Assembly (NCBI GenBank): GCA_905116865.2
Contig: CAJHNH020000844.1
Location: forward strand, 241,411-305,410
DNA length: 64,000 nucleotides
Origin: Candidula unifasciata
Lineage: Eukaryota; Mollusca; Gastropoda; Stylommatophora; Geomitridae
Direction of reading: 5' to 3'
Part shown: positions 61,826-64,000 of the stretch, one piece after another
How the letters are laid out: the number at the start of each line of letters is the position of its first letter
How positions within the stretch are numbered: the first letter of the stretch is position 1
Made by a program: the position numbers and the translations under genes
Notes under the pieces: model-generated
Database searches by the model: none
Seen by the model: the letters and a program-made list of their open reading frames with translations, nothing else
Told to the model about the DNA's origin: nothing

Positions 61826-61879
61826 GTAAGTTTTAGACAGGAGTCTGATTATTGGTTGGATTGCTATGATTTAGGGAAT

Positions 61880-61925
61880 GTGGGTGGTGGGGGTGGAAGG
61901 GGGGGGGGGGGTGGGGGGGGGGTGT
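61880..61925. repeat. G-rich run
   Basis: About 45 bp of mostly G on the sense strand, about 55 bp after the exon 9 donor. Confidence 0.85.
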
Positions 61926-62084
61926 TTTACAGTTTTTATTCTACTTTCTCAGCTATGCATTTACGAGTAGTTCTCAAATATATATATCCACATGTAAATC
62001 TGTCTCTCAGACTATTTGTCTGTACATTTATCCGTTCTTCAGTTTGTCTGTCTATCTGTCTGCCTACCTAATTACCTACCTTTG

Positions 62085-62465
62085 GAGGGCTGAGTGGTCT
62101 CGAGGCATGGTGTTCTCAAGTGCTGGAGGTCCCAGGTTAAGACCCTGGTAAAGGCTGGAATTTTACCTGGACTTCTAAGAATTTTCCCTGGTCTACGGGT
62201 AGTAAGATCGAACACCCGTGGGTATAGCTGCGCACGTAAAAAATCTCTTGGCAGTTAGAAATATAAAAAAGAGTAGCCTAACGACGTTGCCCAGACAAAA
62301 TTTTGAGTAAAAATCTACCCGAAGTATTTTAGGATCCCCGCCGGTGCTACAGAGTTCGTGCACTGCGCTAAATTTTTCGGACTCAGAGTTGAGTTGGAAG
62401 AAGAACGGAGCACTTATTAGTTGCTACCCGTGTGCCATGATGTTGATCCATTGTATGAACCATAA
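62085..62465 (+). mobile_element. SINE-C copy
   Basis: Head GGCTGAGTGGTCTCGAGGCA and CCCAGGTTAAGACCCTGG; body ACGGGTAGTAAGATCGAACA; end GTGCCATGATGTTGATCCAT. Confidence 0.78.
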
Positions 62466-62479
62466 CCGTACCTACCTAC

Positions 62480-62607
62480 CAGTGCTGTGCAAAAGATGAG
62501 TGTCTAGAAGGGCTGAATGTAAATCGTGCATGCATGCTCAAATTGTGGACCATTAAAAATAAAGTGTGTTCTTTCGTTCGTTCGTTCGTTCGTTCGTTCG
62601 TTCTGTC
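62480..62607 (+). mobile_element. Retroposon tail ending in a TTCG array
   Basis: Partner of 55320. Ends in about nine TTCG units. Its last bases (CGTTCTGTC) were used as target by the foldback element that follows. Confidence 0.7.
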
Positions 62608-62988
62608 GGCTATCCTCCGAAAAACGGTTCGTAAAAATATACCCTAACAGGGTCTCAGTCACATGTCAGTTGCGGACTTCTGGGACTATACCGTCACTGC
62701 CGAATTGCGAACTTCCGGGGACTATATCGCATCGCGCGGCGTGGATTGGGGCTAAACTAGATGGCTGGGACTAACGAGCAAATAAAATGAAGGAAGCTGC
62801 AGGAGATGCGGTAGCTGCTCGTGAGTCCCAGCCATCTAGTTTTGCCCGACTCCCACGCCGCACGTAGCGGCGTGGGAGAGACGCTCGCAATTTAAGTCAG
62901 CGGCAGTTCGCAATTGACATGTGACTGAGGCCCTGTTAGGGTATATTTTCGGCCTCGATAAATTGGGACCGTTATTCGGAGGATAGCC
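62608..62988. mobile_element. Foldback DNA transposon, 381 bp, 9-bp target duplication
   Basis: CGTTCTGTC lies exactly at both sides (62599-62607, 62989-62997). The ends are inverse repeats GGCTATCCTCCGAA. Arms of about 165 bp pair through blocks such as AATATACCCTAACAGGG, CAGTCACATGTCA and CTAGATGGCTGGGACT, with about 50 bp between. No protein. GG ends plus a 9-bp duplication fit Merlin or Mutator-like MITEs; which one is open. Confidence 0.82.
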
Positions 62989-63023
62989 CGTTCTGTCTAT
63001 ATGCCTCTCAGTTTATTGCTTCT

Positions 63024-63306
63024 GCGGCGTCCGTGGCTTAGGCGTTGCAAGTCCGACTCGTAATTCCAGCGTAACGGGATTGAAACCCACTGCTGTCTGT
63101 GTAGATTTTTATCATGGTATGGGTCGTCGCAAGTCGACCCAGCCTAAAATGGGTACTAGGATGTATGTCCTGGGGAAGTAAAGGCGGCCGGTGTAATGCT
63201 GATCACATTACCCACCTAGTGCCGATTGGTGTGTAAATATATGGGACGCCCTTACCATTTGCCCGATGCGCCTAAAGGCGTGACATGGATTCTTTACTTA
63301 CTTTAC
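63024..63306 (+). mobile_element. SINE-B copy, full length
   Basis: Head GCGTCCGTGGCTTAGGCGTT (box A), then ACGGGATTGAAACCCACTGC (box B region), body to GGCGTGACATGGATTCTTTA and tail CTTACTTTAC. Ends about 110 bp before exon 10. Confidence 0.82.
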
Positions 63307-63415
63307 ATACTGTTGCTTCTACATTTATGTCATTCACTTCACACTCCAACAGCAGTCATTGCAATAGAATCCTTTGACATCCCTTTAAATGAATATGATA
63401 TGTTTATCATTGTAG

Positions 63416-63589
63416 TGTTCTGAGTTATGTGGGCAAGGCACAAGAACCCGGTCTGCTCTGTGCTTGAACAAGGGAGGGGAGGTGATGCCTGAGAGTCTGT
63501 GTGACAAGAGAGATCTGCCCAGCACAGAGGAAGTCTGCAGAAACGACGCTGGTTGTCGGGGGTCTTGGTTCGCTGGGGCCTGGGGAAAG
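63416..63589 (+). CDS. Exon 10 of the ADAMTS-like gene: TSP1-D and start of a fifth TSP1
   Basis: The acceptor is TTTATCATTGTAG. Phase 0 at both ends, 58 codons. It opens C-S-E-L-C-G-Q-G-T-R-T-R-S-A-L-C and has six cysteines, ending R-N-D-A-G-C. It closes with S-W-F-A-G-A-W-G-K of a fifth TSP1 before GTAGTG. The gene therefore continues past the right edge of the window. A 15-bp tandem array begins within about 10 bases of this donor and fills the rest of the window. Confidence 0.93.
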
Positions 63590-63591
63590 GT

Positions 63592-64000
63592 AGTGTGATG
63601 TTTATAGCTGTGGTGTTTATATATGTGGTGTTTATACATGTGGTGTTTATACATGTGGTGTTTTTATATGTGGTGTTTATACATGTGGTGTTTATACATG
63701 TGGTGTTTATACTTGTAACGTTTATATATGTGGTTATATATGTGGTATTTATACATGTGGTGTTTAAACATGTGGTGTTTATACATGTGGTGTTTATACT
63801 TGTAACGTTTATATATGTGGTTATATATGTGGTATTTATACATGTGGTGTTTAAACATGTGGTGTTTATACATGTGGTGTTTATACATGTGGTGTTTATA
63901 CATGTGGTGTTTATACATGTGGTGTTTATATATGTAGTGTTTATACATGTGGTGCTTATATATGTGGTGTTTATACATGTGGTGTTTATACATGTGGTGC
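63592..64000. repeat. 15-bp minisatellite after the exon 10 donor
   Basis: About 27 units of CATGTGGTGTTTATA with variants, including a duplicated block (about 63700-63780 and 63790-63870). It reaches the window edge. Confidence 0.9.

Overview
The window looks like intron-rich animal DNA, most likely from a mollusc or another lophotrochozoan. Exons are short and far apart with GT/AG borders. The DNA between them is packed with tRNA-headed SINEs, LINE 3' fragments, short DNA transposons, minisatellites and very long GAA/TTC, GA, CA and TA arrays. Nothing resembles a bacterial operon, phage or CRISPR array. The organism call is inference, because no species marker is visible.

There is one real host gene, on the + strand, covering the right 36 kb (27734 to 63589) and open at both ends. 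Ten exons join with matching phases (1,0,0,0,0,1,2,0,0 from left to right) into 611 codons. In order they encode the end of an ADAMTS-type cysteine-rich domain, an ADAMTS spacer, an Arg/Ser/Tyr-rich cysteine-free linker, four thrombospondin type 1 repeats (TSP1) and the start of a fifth. This is the layout of the ADAMTS, ADAMTS-like and papilin secreted matrix family. The protease or first-TSP1 part should lie to the left, and I could not find it in 1 to 27733. The C-terminus lies beyond the right edge.

Region by region. 1-5.5 kb: a 27-bp minisatellite, a 57-bp tandem array, a tRNA-type SINE and two GAA arrays, one about 690 bp. 5.5-11.3 kb: mostly unannotated, with a decayed minus-strand LINE (RT C-terminal region, zinc knuckle, restriction-like endonuclease) split by a SINE, and an RTE-like scrap. 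11.3-17.5 kb: dispersed repeats. 17.6-22.5 kb: a 1.35-1.55 kb unit repeated about 3.5 times. 26.1-26.7 kb: a 559-bp insertion flanked by a perfect 15-bp direct repeat. 27.7-44.5 kb: the giant first visible intron, holding several minisatellites, a 1146-bp Merlin-type DNA transposon (8-bp target duplication, TIRs of about 110 bp, half a transposase and an internal telomere-like CCCTAA array), and a small hAT element nested in a palindromic element. 44.5-64 kb: the remaining exons, separated by introns holding a 511-bp hAT remnant, LINE tails, two foldback elements and large arrays.

The most striking pattern is that three exon ends of the gene sit directly on minisatellites. At 46902 the splice donor itself, with the last six exon bases, is the repeat unit. 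The donors at 27932 and 63589 are followed within a few bases by 54-bp and 15-bp arrays.
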